Positions 1 through 9,400 of a stretch of DNA of 19,185 nt are shown here, piece by piece. The notes beneath the pieces are model-generated. The model was given only the letters and a program-made list of their open reading frames with translations, did no database searches and was not told where the DNA came from. The position numbers and the translations under genes are program-made. The DNA is from MGBC108787 sp964430695. GTDB lineage: Bacteria > Bacillota_I > Bacilli_A > RF39 > UBA660. Where the stretch lies: assembly GCA_964430695.1 (NCBI GenBank), contig CAYSFO010000026.1, positions 1-19,185 on the forward strand, in the 5' to 3' direction. Position 1 is the first letter of the stretch, and every line of letters begins with the position of its first letter.

Positions 1-1544
1 ATGCTTATATTTTTACTGGCCCAAGAGGAACTGGTAAGACAAGTACTGCTAAGATTTTTGCAAAAACGATTAATTGCGAACATCCAAAAGATGGAATTCC
101 TTGTGGGGAATGTAGTAGTTGTTTAAATATTAATACGAATGCAGACATCATTGAAATAGATGCAGCTTCTAATAATGGAGTAGATGAAATAAGAGAACTT
201 ATCAACAATGTAAAAATAGCTCCATCTTTTAGTAAATATAAGGTTTATATTATCGATGAAGTACACATGTTATCTCAAAGCGCTTTTAATGCATTACTAT
301 TAACACTTGAAGAACCGCCAAGTCATATTGTTTTTATTTTAGCTACAACGAATATAGAGAGTGTACCTATTACTATCTTATCTCGTTGTCAAAGGTATGA
401 TTTTAAAAAATTAGATAACAATGATTTGGTAGCGCATTTAAAAAGTGTATGTCAGAAGGAAGAAATTCAAATTACTGATGATGCTGTTCAGGAAATCGCT
501 TATTTATCAGAAGGTGGTTGTCGTGATGCGTTAAGTATATTAAACCAGTTATCCACAAGCAATCCTACTATTGATTTAGATATTGTTCTTAATAATTACG
601 GCTCGGTTTCACTTATCCAAATTAAAAATATTGTAAAATATTATATTGAAAATAATTATGAAAAATTGAAAGAGATTTTTGACAATATTGAAAAATCTTC
701 AATTGATTACAAAGTTTTTATAAAAAAATTAATTGATCAGCTTTTTTTAGAGGCGATTCAATTTAAATCTAATCATAAAAATGAACAATATTTAAATATA
801 AAAAGTATTATTTTTGCCTTAAATGATTTAATGAATAAAATAAATATTAATATTGATCCGTTTTTGCTTATCTTTTTGATACTCATTCAGTTTATGGATA
901 TGAAGTATGATATGAATGAAGCAAAAGTTGTAGAATGTTCAAATAATAATGAAGAAGATTCTAAAATGATTGATGATACAGTAGTAAAATTAGTTGAAAA
1001 AATGGATGAAAAGACAGAAGAAATTCAAGATAATCAAGAAGTTCTTGCAGTGAATGAAAATTTTAATCAATATTTGAATAAAATAAAGGAGATTCGACTT
1101 AATAATTGTTTTGCAGAAGCGGATAAGTGTTTATTAGCTCCTTATAAAGAAAAATGGAAAAAATTTAATAAGAACATTAGTTTGATTGACGCCATAAAGC
1201 CAATAATTGTTGATTCGACAGTCGTTCTAGCTTCTCCAAAAATAAATATTATTGCTAATGCACAACAGAGTATAGTTGAATTATTTAACCAAGAGCTTGC
1301 TAAAATTGAGAAAGCCTATGAAGAAAGTATTGGTGAAAAAATTCATTTTATTGCATTATTTATAGATGATTGGGAAGCAAGTAAAAAGGAATATATAAAA
1401 AGATTGAAAGAACATTATGTTTATCAAATTTTAGAAGAACCTGTTTTTGAGGAAGAAAAAATAGAGAGGCATTCGGAAGACGAAAACGAGGATTATTCAA
1501 GTGTTTTAAATATTTTTGATAAAAATAAAGTTGAAATAAAATAA
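1..1544 (+). CDS. dnaX: DNA polymerase III tau/gamma subunit (5' partial)
   Basis: Clamp-loader ATPase of the replicative polymerase, which with delta and delta prime loads the beta clamp and tethers the polymerase. The reading frame is open from base 3 and about 40 N-terminal residues lie outside the window. Visible are the Walker A motif GPRGTGKT (window codons 6-13), a zinc module of four Cys (codons 25, 34, 37, 40), the B. subtilis-like segment IDAASNNGVDEIR, Walker B (YIIDEVHML), the sensor region ILATT and the SRC motif (LSRCQRYDF). A Glu/Lys-rich linker and a tau-type C-terminal domain follow, ending in NIFDKNKVEIK, which resembles the family's usual C-terminal tail. It heads the operon with ebfC and recR, as in many bacteria. 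I did not identify a convincing gamma-producing frameshift signal. An in-frame ATG at 267 is not the true start because homology continues upstream to the window edge. Confidence 0.96.
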   Translation, partial: AYIFTGPRGTGKTSTAKIFAKTINCEHPKDGIPCGECSSCLNINTNADIIEIDAASNNGVDEIRELINNVKIAPSFSKYKVYIIDEVHMLSQSAFNALLLTLEEPPSHIVFILATTNIESVPITILSRCQRYDFKKLDNNDLVAHLKSVCQKEEIQITDDAVQEIAYLSEGGCRDALSILNQLSTSNPTIDLDIVLNNYGSVSLIQIKNIVKYYIENNYEKLKEIFDNIEKSSIDYKVFIKKLIDQLFLEAIQFKSNHKNEQYLNIKSIIFALNDLMNKININIDPFLLIFLILIQFMDMKYDMNEAKVVECSNNNEEDSKMIDDTVVKLVEKMDEKTEEIQDNQEVLAVNENFNQYLNKIKEIRLNNCFAEADKCLLAPYKEKWKKFNKNISLIDAIKPIIVDSTVVLASPKINIIANAQQSIVELFNQELAKIEKAYEESIGEKIHFIALFIDDWEASKKEYIKRLKEHYVYQILEEPVFEEEKIERHSEDENEDYSSVLNIFDKNKVEIK

Positions 1545-1563
1545 AAGAAAGAAGGAATATATT

Positions 1564-1860
1564 ATGAATATGCAAAATTTAATGGCACAAGCACAAAGAA
1601 TGCAAAGGGATATCCAAAAAAAGAAGGATGAAATCGATCAAAAGTTATTTACTGGAAAATCAGAAATGGTTGAAGTTGTTTTTAATGGTAAGAAAGAAAT
1701 GGTTTCTATTAAAATTACAAACAGAGAGTTAGGCAGTGATGATATTGAAATATTAGAAGACATGATTCTTTTAGCTTCTAAAGATGCAATTTCTCAAGTA
1801 GATAAAGAAATTGAAGATAAATTAGGAGCTATTGGTTCTGGTTTAGGTGGTCTTTTCTAA
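1564..1860 (+). CDS. ebfC: YbaB/EbfC nucleoid-associated protein
   Basis: Small (98 aa) DNA-binding protein of the YbaB/EbfC family, called YaaK in B. subtilis. Family members are homodimers that bind DNA and are almost always encoded between dnaX and recR, as here. The N-terminal MNMQNLMAQAQRMQRDIQ helix, the central VEVVFNGKKEMVSIKI strands and the glycine-rich C-terminal tail (GSGLGGLF) are typical. The Shine-Dalgarno AGAAGGAA lies just upstream of the ATG. The TAA is followed by one base and then the recR ATG, so translation is probably coupled. The exact cellular role of the family is still not firmly established. Confidence 0.95.
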   Translation: MNMQNLMAQAQRMQRDIQKKKDEIDQKLFTGKSEMVEVVFNGKKEMVSIKITNRELGSDDIEILEDMILLASKDAISQVDKEIEDKLGAIGSGLGGLF

Positions 1861-1861
1861 A

Positions 1862-2464
1862 ATGATTTATCCTAAGAAGTTAGAGAACATTATAGAATAT
1901 TACAAAAAATTGCCAGGAATTGGAGAAAAGAGTGCAGAACGTTTAGCTCTTGCCACATTAGATTTTACTTCAGAACAAATAGAGGATTTTAGTGTTTCTT
2001 TAGTAGAAGCTAAGGAGTCTTTACGACCATGTAAAATTTGTGGTCATTTAACGGACAAAGAAATTTGTGATATTTGCAGTGATGATGGAAGAGATAAAAA
2101 TATAATTTGTGTTATCGAGGATTATAAAAGCGTTTTTACTTTTGAGCGTGTTGGTAATTATCGTGGAACTTATCATGTACTTAATGGACTTATTTCTCCT
2201 ACAGAAGGCATTGGTTATGAAGATATTAATTTTTCTAGTTTAATGGATAGGGTAGAAAAATTAAAGCATCCTGAATTAATACTTGCTTTAAAATCTAATA
2301 TTGAAGGAGAAACAACGACATTATTTATCAAAAAAATGTTTGAAGGAAAGGATGTATTAATTTCTAGGTTATCCTATGGAATTCCTATGGGAGCTGATAT
2401 TGATTACATTGATGTGATTACTTTAGATAAGGCTTTAGATGATCGAAAGCAAATTTCAGAATAA
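1862..2464 (+). CDS. recR: Recombination mediator protein RecR
   Basis: RecR acts with RecF and RecO to load RecA on gapped single-stranded DNA. The 200 aa length is normal for the family. Seen in order are the N-terminal helix-hairpin-helix (KLPGIGEKSAERLA, residues 16-29), a C4 zinc finger (Cys57, 60, 69, 72), a Toprim domain (from about residue 80, with CVIEDYKSVFTFERVG) and the C-terminal NIEGETT and YGIPMGADIDY segments. I chose the ATG at 1862 over an in-frame GTG at 1847, because B. subtilis RecR begins the same way just before the helix-hairpin-helix and AGGTGG lies 11 bases upstream of the ATG. The start is one base after the ebfC stop. Confidence 0.96.
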   Translation: MIYPKKLENIIEYYKKLPGIGEKSAERLALATLDFTSEQIEDFSVSLVEAKESLRPCKICGHLTDKEICDICSDDGRDKNIICVIEDYKSVFTFERVGNYRGTYHVLNGLISPTEGIGYEDINFSSLMDRVEKLKHPELILALKSNIEGETTTLFIKKMFEGKDVLISRLSYGIPMGADIDYIDVITLDKALDDRKQISE

Positions 2465-2508
2465 TATTTCTAACTGTTTGTCCATATAATTTATTAAAGG
2501 TGATTAAC

Positions 2509-2697
2509 ATGATGAAAAAAGTTGTTTCATTATTGAAAAAAGTAATATTTGCATTTTTATTATTATATGGACTTAATCTTTGTATTAATTCTTTAAATGT
2601 TGTTATTCCTATTAATGTTTTTACTTTAGGGACCGTTACTGTTTTAGGAGTTCCAGGATTAGTTTCGTTAATAACATTGTTTTTTATGACAAAATGA
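2509..2697 (+). CDS. bofA: Pro-sigma-K processing inhibitor BofA family protein
   Basis: 62-aa membrane protein. In B. subtilis, BofA sits in the outer forespore membrane with SpoIVFA and holds the SpoIVFB protease inactive, which delays pro-sigma-K processing. The two hydrophobic segments (about residues 13-30 and 40-60) and the central motif VVIPINVFTLGTVTVLGVPG match the BofA signature (PIN, then Gly-rich, then G-x-PG). It is shorter than B. subtilis BofA (87 aa), mainly because the N-terminal segment is shorter. The position after recR is the same as in B. subtilis. The start at 2509 is set by AAAGGTGA at 2496-2503, 5 bases upstream. The GTG at 2500 is part of that ribosome binding site. 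SpoIVFA/FB are not in the window. Confidence 0.85.
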   Translation: MMKKVVSLLKKVIFAFLLLYGLNLCINSLNVVIPINVFTLGTVTVLGVPGLVSLITLFFMTK

Positions 2698-2715
2698 GTT
2701 TTAGTAGGTGGTATT

Positions 2716-3543
2716 TTGATAAAAAATAAAAATATTCAATTATTAGTGAATAAATTTAATGAGAATAAATTAGCTCATGTTTTTTTGATTGAAACAAATG
2801 ATAAAAAAGCAGCGCTTTTAGATATACAAGAGTTTATCAAAATGATTAATTGTCCTGATAATGCCTATGTATCTGCTTGTTCTAAGTGTAATTTATGTCA
2901 TTTAATTGATACAAATGCAATTGCTTCTTTAGAAATTATCTATCCTGATGGACAAGCTATTAAAAAAGTACAAATGGAAAATCTAAAAAAATCTTTTTCT
3001 AGTATGCCATATTTATCTAAATACAATGTTTATGTTATAAATGATGCAGAAAAATTTAATGCATCTTCTGCTAATACCATGTTAAAGTTTATTGAGGAAC
3101 CAGAAAAAAATATTCTTGGTTTTTTGATTACAAATAATAAAGAAAATGTAATTAATACCATTAAAAGTAGATGTGAAATTGTAAAAGCTTTATATTCAGG
3201 AGAAGTAATAGATGATTCTTTTAAACATTTGCAAAAATTAGCAAAAGATTATATATATAAATTAGAGGTAGAAAAGAAGAAGAGTATCGTATATAATAAG
3301 ATTATTCTTGATGAGAAATTAGAAAAAGAAGATTTATTTAAATTTTTTCAATATATTTTAGAAATATATGTAGATATAATGAATAATACATTTCAAGAAG
3401 AAATGCTTGTATCTTTGAAAGAGTTAAGTAAACAGGATATTATAAAACGAATCAATTTGGTTAGTGAAGTACTTGATCGATTAAATTACAATGTAAATGT
3501 AAATTTATTGTTGGATTATTTTGTACTTAGATTGGAGGATTAA
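2716..3543 (+). CDS. holB: DNA polymerase III delta prime subunit
   Basis: Non-ATPase clamp-loader subunit, partner of the DnaX product encoded at the start of the same operon. The 275-aa protein has the AAA+ fold but no functional Walker A (the segment AHVFLIETNDKKAA replaces it), as expected for delta prime. A zinc module is present (Cys46, 55, 58, 61) with the same spacing as in DnaX. The segment YNVYVINDAEKFNASSANTMLKFIEEPE and the SRC motif (TIKSRCEIV) are typical. The start is a TTG with AGGTGG four bases upstream, and no better ATG lies near. In B. subtilis tmk and yaaQR precede holB; none of them is present here. Confidence 0.93.
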   Translation: MIKNKNIQLLVNKFNENKLAHVFLIETNDKKAALLDIQEFIKMINCPDNAYVSACSKCNLCHLIDTNAIASLEIIYPDGQAIKKVQMENLKKSFSSMPYLSKYNVYVINDAEKFNASSANTMLKFIEEPEKNILGFLITNNKENVINTIKSRCEIVKALYSGEVIDDSFKHLQKLAKDYIYKLEVEKKKSIVYNKIILDEKLEKEDLFKFFQYILEIYVDIMNNTFQEEMLVSLKELSKQDIIKRINLVSEVLDRLNYNVNVNLLLDYFVLRLED

Positions 3544-3545
3544 AT

Positions 3546-4334
3546 ATGAATATATATGGAGTTAAGTTTAATGATAAAGGAAAAATATATTATTTTAATG
3601 CTCATGATTTAAAGTTGAATAATAATGTTTGTGTTATTGTAGAAACAGAAAAAGGATTACAATATGGGAAAGTTGTATCAAAGATTGATGATGAAATAGC
3701 AAATACTGATAATGTTTATAAAGATATCATACGATTAACGACAAAAGAAGACTATAAAAAGCATTTAAGTAATTTAAAAGATGCGGAGCAAGCATTAAAA
3801 AATGCACAAAAGTTAGCAGATGAATTAAATTTAGATATGCGTTTTATCTCTTCTAGTTTTACTTTTGATAAGAAACAATTATTATTAAATTTTACAGCGG
3901 ATGAAAGAGTAGATTTTCGAGAGTTAACAAAAAAATTGGCTGCTATTTATCGTACAAGAATTGAACTTCATCAAATAGGAGCTAGGGATAAAGCTTGTAA
4001 TGTAGGTGGAATAGGGCAATGTGGTCGAGAATTATGTTGTAGTTCTTTCTTAACTTCCTTAGAATCTGTTTCTATGAATATGGCTAAAAATCAAAATTTA
4101 GCATTAAATCCTTCTAAAATTAATGGGAGTTGTGGACGTTTACTTTGTTGTCTTGCTTATGAAGATGAAGCCTACTTAGATGCACATCGAGGATTACCAA
4201 GCGTTGGAGATACAGTAACAATTGAGGAGTCTCGTGGAAAAGTAATCTCTGTTGATATATTAAATCGAAAAATCAAACTAGATTGTGGAAATGAAATTAG
4301 AGAAGTGGATTTAAATAATGAAAGTCATAAATGA
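3546..4334 (+). CDS. ricT: Ric complex protein RicT (YaaT, PSP1 domain)
   Basis: 262-aa PSP1 C-terminal-domain protein. In B. subtilis, RicT (YaaT) forms an iron-sulfur complex with RicA (YmcA) and RicF (YlbF) that stimulates mRNA maturation by RNase Y and supports sporulation, competence and biofilm formation. The Cys clusters are visible: Cys151, Cys159, Cys164/165, Cys196 and Cys201/202 within GGIGQCGRELCC and CGRLLCCLAYE, plus the conserved MAKNQNLALNPSKINGSCG stretch. GGAGG lies upstream, and the start is two bases after the holB stop. The 3' end overlaps the next gene by 17 bases. RicA and RicF are not in the window. Confidence 0.94.
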   Translation: MNIYGVKFNDKGKIYYFNAHDLKLNNNVCVIVETEKGLQYGKVVSKIDDEIANTDNVYKDIIRLTTKEDYKKHLSNLKDAEQALKNAQKLADELNLDMRFISSSFTFDKKQLLLNFTADERVDFRELTKKLAAIYRTRIELHQIGARDKACNVGGIGQCGRELCCSSFLTSLESVSMNMAKNQNLALNPSKINGSCGRLLCCLAYEDEAYLDAHRGLPSVGDTVTIEESRGKVISVDILNRKIKLDCGNEIREVDLNNESHK

Positions 4335-5025
4335 TTTATTTGATTATGAAGGTTTAAAAATTGTTCAAGATACAGATTTGTTTAAATTTTCTTTAGATTC
4401 TATTTTACTTGCTGAATTTGTGGATAATGTGGATAATTCAAAGTTGATTTTGGATTTGTGTACAGGTAATGCTGCAGTACCTTTGATTTTATCTTATTAT
4501 TTATCAAGCAAAATTGTTGCTTTTGAGTTACAAGATTATGTTGCAGAATTGGCCAAGGAAAGTATTGCCATTAATCATGCAGAAAATCAAATTCATTTAA
4601 TTCATGACGATGTTAAAAATATAAAAAATTATTTCCCGGGAAATAATTTTGATGTTATTGTAGCAAATCCACCTTATTTTAAATTAAATAAAAATTCGAT
4701 TCTTAATGATAATTGTAAAAAAGCTATAGCAAGACATGAACTTGCTTTAAATTTAGAAGATTTGTTTTATGTTGTTAAATATGCTTTAAAAGACAATGGG
4801 GAGTTTTATCTTGTCCATCTGCCAGAAAGATTAGAAGAAATTTTTTATTTATGTGAAAAAAATAAGATAATTGTTAAAAAAGTTCAATTTGTTTATACAA
4901 AAAGTGATAAAAATGCTACTATAGTTTTAATAAAATGTATTAAAGGAGCAAGAAATTCTTTAAAAGTATCTTCTCCGTTGTTCATAGATGATTATAAAAG
5001 TTACAAAAATATTTTTAGAGGGTAG
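4318..5025 (+). CDS. tRNA1(Val) A37 N6-methyltransferase-like protein (YabB/TrmN6 family)
   Basis: 235-aa class I SAM-dependent methyltransferase. The SAM motif I LDLCTGNAA (from Asp46) and the N6-adenine motif NPPY (117-120) are both present, preceded by FDVIVA. The N-terminal FKFSLDSILLAEFV, corresponding to the usual F-x-x-DSxLLA segment, is diagnostic of the YabB/TrmN6 group, whose E. coli member methylates A37 of tRNA1(Val). The gene position after ricT matches yabB in B. subtilis, although yabA is missing between them. The ATG overlaps the ricT end, which suggests translational coupling. The substrate is inferred from the family only. Confidence 0.88.
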   Translation: MKVINDLFDYEGLKIVQDTDLFKFSLDSILLAEFVDNVDNSKLILDLCTGNAAVPLILSYYLSSKIVAFELQDYVAELAKESIAINHAENQIHLIHDDVKNIKNYFPGNNFDVIVANPPYFKLNKNSILNDNCKKAIARHELALNLEDLFYVVKYALKDNGEFYLVHLPERLEEIFYLCEKNKIIVKKVQFVYTKSDKNATIVLIKCIKGARNSLKVSSPLFIDDYKSYKNIFRG

Positions 5026-5033
5026 GGATAATA

Positions 5034-5867
5034 ATGATTCTTTATGAAAAAACGTTTGAAAATATTAAAACTTTAAATTTTAATTTTCCAATTGAGGATC
5101 AATTTTATGCATATAAAAATGAAGCTATTGTTGCAGATGGTGTTACAAGAGATCCAATAGGAATATCGGATTTTTCTTCCGTATCTCCGAAAGAATTATT
5201 AGAAAAATATCCTAGGCCCAGTGGTGCAGAGATGGCGGCTTCGGCGATAACTGAAATGTTTGCTAAAAGTAAAGGGACATTAAGTGAAAGATTAATCAAA
5301 TGTAATCAGGCAGTTCAATTATTAAATGATAAATATATTCCTATTTGTGATTATTTAGAAAATGATTATTATGCTGCTGTTGCATCTTGTGCAAAAATAG
5401 AAAATAGTTTTTTATATTATTCTTTTATATGTGATTGTGGAGTTATTGTATATGATAAAGAAGGAAATATAAAATTTCAAACGGAAGATGAAAAAGAATT
5501 ATACTGTGATCCTTACTTAGATAAAATTGGAATTCAATGGAATTTGCCAAAAGACAGAGTTAGAGTTAGAAGGGATTATAGAAATAATTTAGATAATATT
5601 CAGGATGGTAAATGTGTTTCTTATGGCGCTTTAACAGGAGAGAAAGAGGCTATATCTTTTATTCGAAGTGGAAAAATTGATTTAGAAGACACGGATATAG
5701 TTATTGTTTACTCGGACGGATTTACAAACTTTCTTCATTTGGAAGAATTTATAAATTTAGTTCTTCATTTTAATGCACAACAATTTGAGCAATATATTAA
5801 AGAGAAATCATTTAGTGACTCTGAAAAATATGGAAAAGAAAAAACGCTTGTTCTTATGACAAAATGA
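5034..5867 (+). CDS. Divergent PP2C-like (PPM family) protein
   Basis: 277-aa soluble protein with the layout of a PPM/PP2C serine-threonine phosphatase. It has an early metal-binding Asp-Gly (VADGVTRDP, Asp35-Gly36), a YYAAVASCAKIENSF core strand region, CDCG (Asp134) where GDSR is usual, and the late VYSDGFTN motif (Asp228-Gly229). The terminal Asp-Asn before the last strand is replaced by Glu-Lys (GKEKTLVLM, residues 268-275), and the first motif is degenerate. Activity is therefore uncertain. A regulatory or inactive member is possible. The gene lies 8 bases after trmN6 and 24 bases before pth in the operon, where B. subtilis has no such gene. There is no signal peptide or membrane segment. 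Its partner is unknown. Confidence 0.7.
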   Translation: MILYEKTFENIKTLNFNFPIEDQFYAYKNEAIVADGVTRDPIGISDFSSVSPKELLEKYPRPSGAEMAASAITEMFAKSKGTLSERLIKCNQAVQLLNDKYIPICDYLENDYYAAVASCAKIENSFLYYSFICDCGVIVYDKEGNIKFQTEDEKELYCDPYLDKIGIQWNLPKDRVRVRRDYRNNLDNIQDGKCVSYGALTGEKEAISFIRSGKIDLEDTDIVIVYSDGFTNFLHLEEFINLVLHFNAQQFEQYIKEKSFSDSEKYGKEKTLVLMTK

Positions 5868-5891
5868 GTAATCATGTAGAAAGGAGACTGT

Positions 5892-6440
5892 ATGAAATTA
5901 ATTGTAGGTTTAGGTAATCCAGGGAAGGAGTATGAAAATACTCGTCATAATGTTGGATTTATGGTACTTGACCATTATATAGAAAATGATGGTTGGCAAA
6001 AGAAATTTGATGGCCTTTATCAAATTATAAATGTTGAAGGGGAAAAGATTTTATTTTTAAAACCTACAACTTTTATGAATCTTTCCGGAGGGTCTGTTGT
6101 TCAAGCAAGTAAGTATTATGATATATCTGCAGAAAATATATTGATTATACACGATGATATGGATATTGATTTTGGAAAATTCAAATTAAAAAAGAATAGT
6201 TCTTCTGGAGGGCATAATGGTATAAAGTCCATTATTGCTGCATTAAATACAGATACATTTAATCGTTTAAAAATTGGTATTTCTCATGATAAAAATAAAG
6301 ATACTATCAATTATGTATTGGGAAAATTTTCGAAAGAAGAAATCAATTTTTTAAATGATCATTACAAGCTATATAATGAAATTATTCATTCCTTTATTTG
6401 TGATGGAATGGATCAAACGATGAATAAGTACCATTCTTAG
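5892..6440 (+). CDS. pth: Peptidyl-tRNA hydrolase
   Basis: 182-aa Pth (SpoVC in B. subtilis) that releases tRNA from peptidyl-tRNA dropped by ribosomes. The expected active-site residues are all present: Asn9 (GLGNPG), His19 (TRHNVGF), Asn63 (KPTTFMNLSGG), Asp89 (HDDMDI) and Asn109 (GGHNGIKS). An AAAGGAG ribosome binding site precedes the ATG. The order pth then mfd is conserved in Bacilli. The small gene fin, which lies between them in B. subtilis, is absent: only 8 bases separate the genes and the mfd ribosome binding site overlaps the pth stop. Confidence 0.97.
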   Translation: MKLIVGLGNPGKEYENTRHNVGFMVLDHYIENDGWQKKFDGLYQIINVEGEKILFLKPTTFMNLSGGSVVQASKYYDISAENILIIHDDMDIDFGKFKLKKNSSSGGHNGIKSIIAALNTDTFNRLKIGISHDKNKDTINYVLGKFSKEEINFLNDHYKLYNEIIHSFICDGMDQTMNKYHS

Positions 6441-6448
6441 GAGGTATT

Positions 6449-9400
6449 ATGAACTGGTTAAATGATAAGTTTCCTTTAACGGAGAATATACAAATTACTG
6501 GTTTAACCAAAGAATTGAATGTTTTCTATTTACTTCATTTATTTGAAAATAAAAAGGAAAATTTGCTTGTTGTTACAAATTCTTTGTATGAATGTAATCA
6601 GTTATTTTCTTTATTAAGTACATATACGGATCATGTGCTTCTTTTTCCCATGGATGATTTTTTATCTTCTGTTGCGTTAGCAATTTCTCCAGATTTAAAA
6701 ATTAAGAGATTAGAAACATTAAAAAAAATAGAGGACGAAAAATATATTGTTGTAACAAATTTGACAGGATTTCTAAAATTTTTGCCGCAGAATAAAAAAG
6801 GTGAAAGAAAAGACCTTTGTTTGAGAATGAATGAGGAAGTAAAACGAGATACTATTGTTTCTCACTTGGATAGATATGGATATACTAGAGATTCTATTGT
6901 TACATCCACTGGTACTTATGCTGTTCGGGGATTTATTTTTGATATTTTTCCTACTTTTTTAGAGCATCCTATTCGAGTTGAATTTTTTGGAGATACAATT
7001 GATTCTATTCGTTATTTTGACGAAGATACACAACTTTCTTTACATACGATAGAAGAAATATCTATTTCTCCTTATGATGAGGTTATTGAAGAGAGTAAAA
7101 GTTCTTTACTCGATTATTTAGATGAACCTTTTGTTATTTATTATGATTATCAACAAATTGAAGTTGCTTATAAGAAATTATTAGAAGATATTATAGAGTA
7201 CAAGAAAAGTAATGAAATTTCTAATGAAATAGAATATATGTACAAAATGGAAGACTTTTCCATTTCGAAAGAAATCTATATTGAAACCATTGCAAATACA
7301 AGTGCGAAGAAAATGCCATTATTTTCTTTTGCTTCTTTTGAAATTGAAAATTTTAGATCTAATTTTGATTTATTAAAAGAAAAAGTTTTTGGTTGGTTAA
7401 ATAATAAAAAAACTGTAATTTTTTGTTTGTCAAAAGAAAATCAAGTTAAGAAAATCAAAGAGTTATTTGATGTCGTCTATGTTGTTCAATATGATAGAAT
7501 TGTAGAAAATCAAGTGAATGTTATAAAGAAAAAGATAAATCAAGGGTTTCTTATTGATGATTATGTTGTTATTTCTGAATTTGATATCGAAAAAGTGCAT
7601 ATAGAGAATATTAAATATAAAAATACTTTGAAAATTGGGAAGAAAGTTAACTCTTTAAATAATTTGGAACTAGGGGATTATGTTGTTCATCGTAGTCATG
7701 GTATAGGAATTTATAATGGTGTTGTTACTTTAAATCAAATGGGAATGCAAAAAGATTTTATTCAAATTAATTATTTAGGAAATGATAGGGTATATATCCC
7801 TGTTGAAAAGATTTCTACTATTTTTAAATATACTGATAAAGATGGAACAAAGCCAAAAATTAATAAATTAAATAGTACTTCTTGGGAATTAAAAAAACGT
7901 GCATGTCAAAAGAAAATTAAGGATATTTCTGAGGAATTGATGCAGCTTTATGCGAAACGTAGTAGTACTAAAGGAATAGCTTACATTGATTATCCAATGG
8001 AAGATTTGTTTGCTATGGAATTTCCTTATGAAGAAACGAAAGACCAGTTAAAAGCGATAGAAGATGTTCAAAACGATTTAAGAAGTCAAGTACCTATGGA
8101 TCGATTGTTGTGTGGGGATGTAGGTTTTGGTAAAACAGAGGTTGCCTTTCGAGCCATGTTTAAAACCATTTTAAATAATAAGCAAGTTTTATATTTATGT
8201 CCTACAACGATATTGTCTAAACAACAATATACATCTGCTTTAAAACGTTTTGCTTCTTATCCAATTGAAATTGCTTTATTAAATCGTTTTACTTCTACTA
8301 AAGAAGTTAAGCGTATTTTAGAAGATTTAGATGCAGGTAAAATTGATATTTTATTTGGAACGCATCGCCTTTTGAGTGATGATGTGAAGTGTAAGAATTT
8401 AGGTTTACTTGTTGTTGATGAGGAACAGCGTTTTGGGGTGACGCATAAAGAAAAAATAAAAAAGTTTAAGAATGACGTGAATGTGCTTACGTTATCTGCA
8501 ACGCCGATTCCAAGAACGATGAAAATGGCTATGAGTGGGTTAAGGGACTTATCTATCATAGATACAGCTCCTGTGAATCGTTATCCTGTACAAACTTATG
8601 TTTTAAGTGAAAATGAGTTGATTGTAAAAGATGCTATTTATAAAGAATTGACTCGAAAAGGGCAAATTTTTATTTTATATAATCAAGTTGCTTCAATTAG
8701 TGAATTTTGTGACAAATTACGAAAACTTATTCCAGAAGCAAGGATTACTTTTGCTCATGGACAAATGACGAAAAAAGAACTTGATGATATTATGGAGTCC
8801 TTTGTTGATTATGCATTTGATATTTTGGTATGTACTACTATTATTGAAACGGGAATCGATATTCCGAATGCCAATACTTTGATTATATATGATGCCGACC
8901 ATTTTGGTCTTAGTCAACTTTATCAAATACGAGGACGTGTTGGTAGAAGTGATAAAATCGCTTATGCTTATCTTTTATATAATAATCATAAGATGTTAAA
9001 TGATATTGCTGTGAAACGTTTACAAGCAATAAAGGATTTTACAGAGCTTGGAAGTGGGTATCGTATTGCTATGCGTGATTTATCCCTTCGGGGGGCTGGA
9101 GATATTTTAGGTAGTGAGCAAGCTGGATTTATTGATTCGGTTGGAATTTCTTTGTATACGAAAATGGTAGAGGAAGAAATAAAGAGGCTGAATGGAGAAA
9201 TAGTGGAAGAAGATACGGACACTAAGTCATTAATTAATGTAAATACCCATATTAGTGATACATACGTAAGTGATGAAGATATGAAAATAGAAATTCATCA
9301 AATGATTAATGAGGTAGAAGATGAAATATCTCTTCATCGTATTCAAAGCATTTTAGAAGACCGTTTTGGAAAAATTACAGAAGATATAAAGGTGTATATG

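Noticed and set aside
2485..2490. Perfect TATAAT just before bofA
   Set aside because: No recognisable -35 at 15-18 bases upstream, and a start from it would fall on the ribosome binding site. Probably chance in AT-rich DNA.
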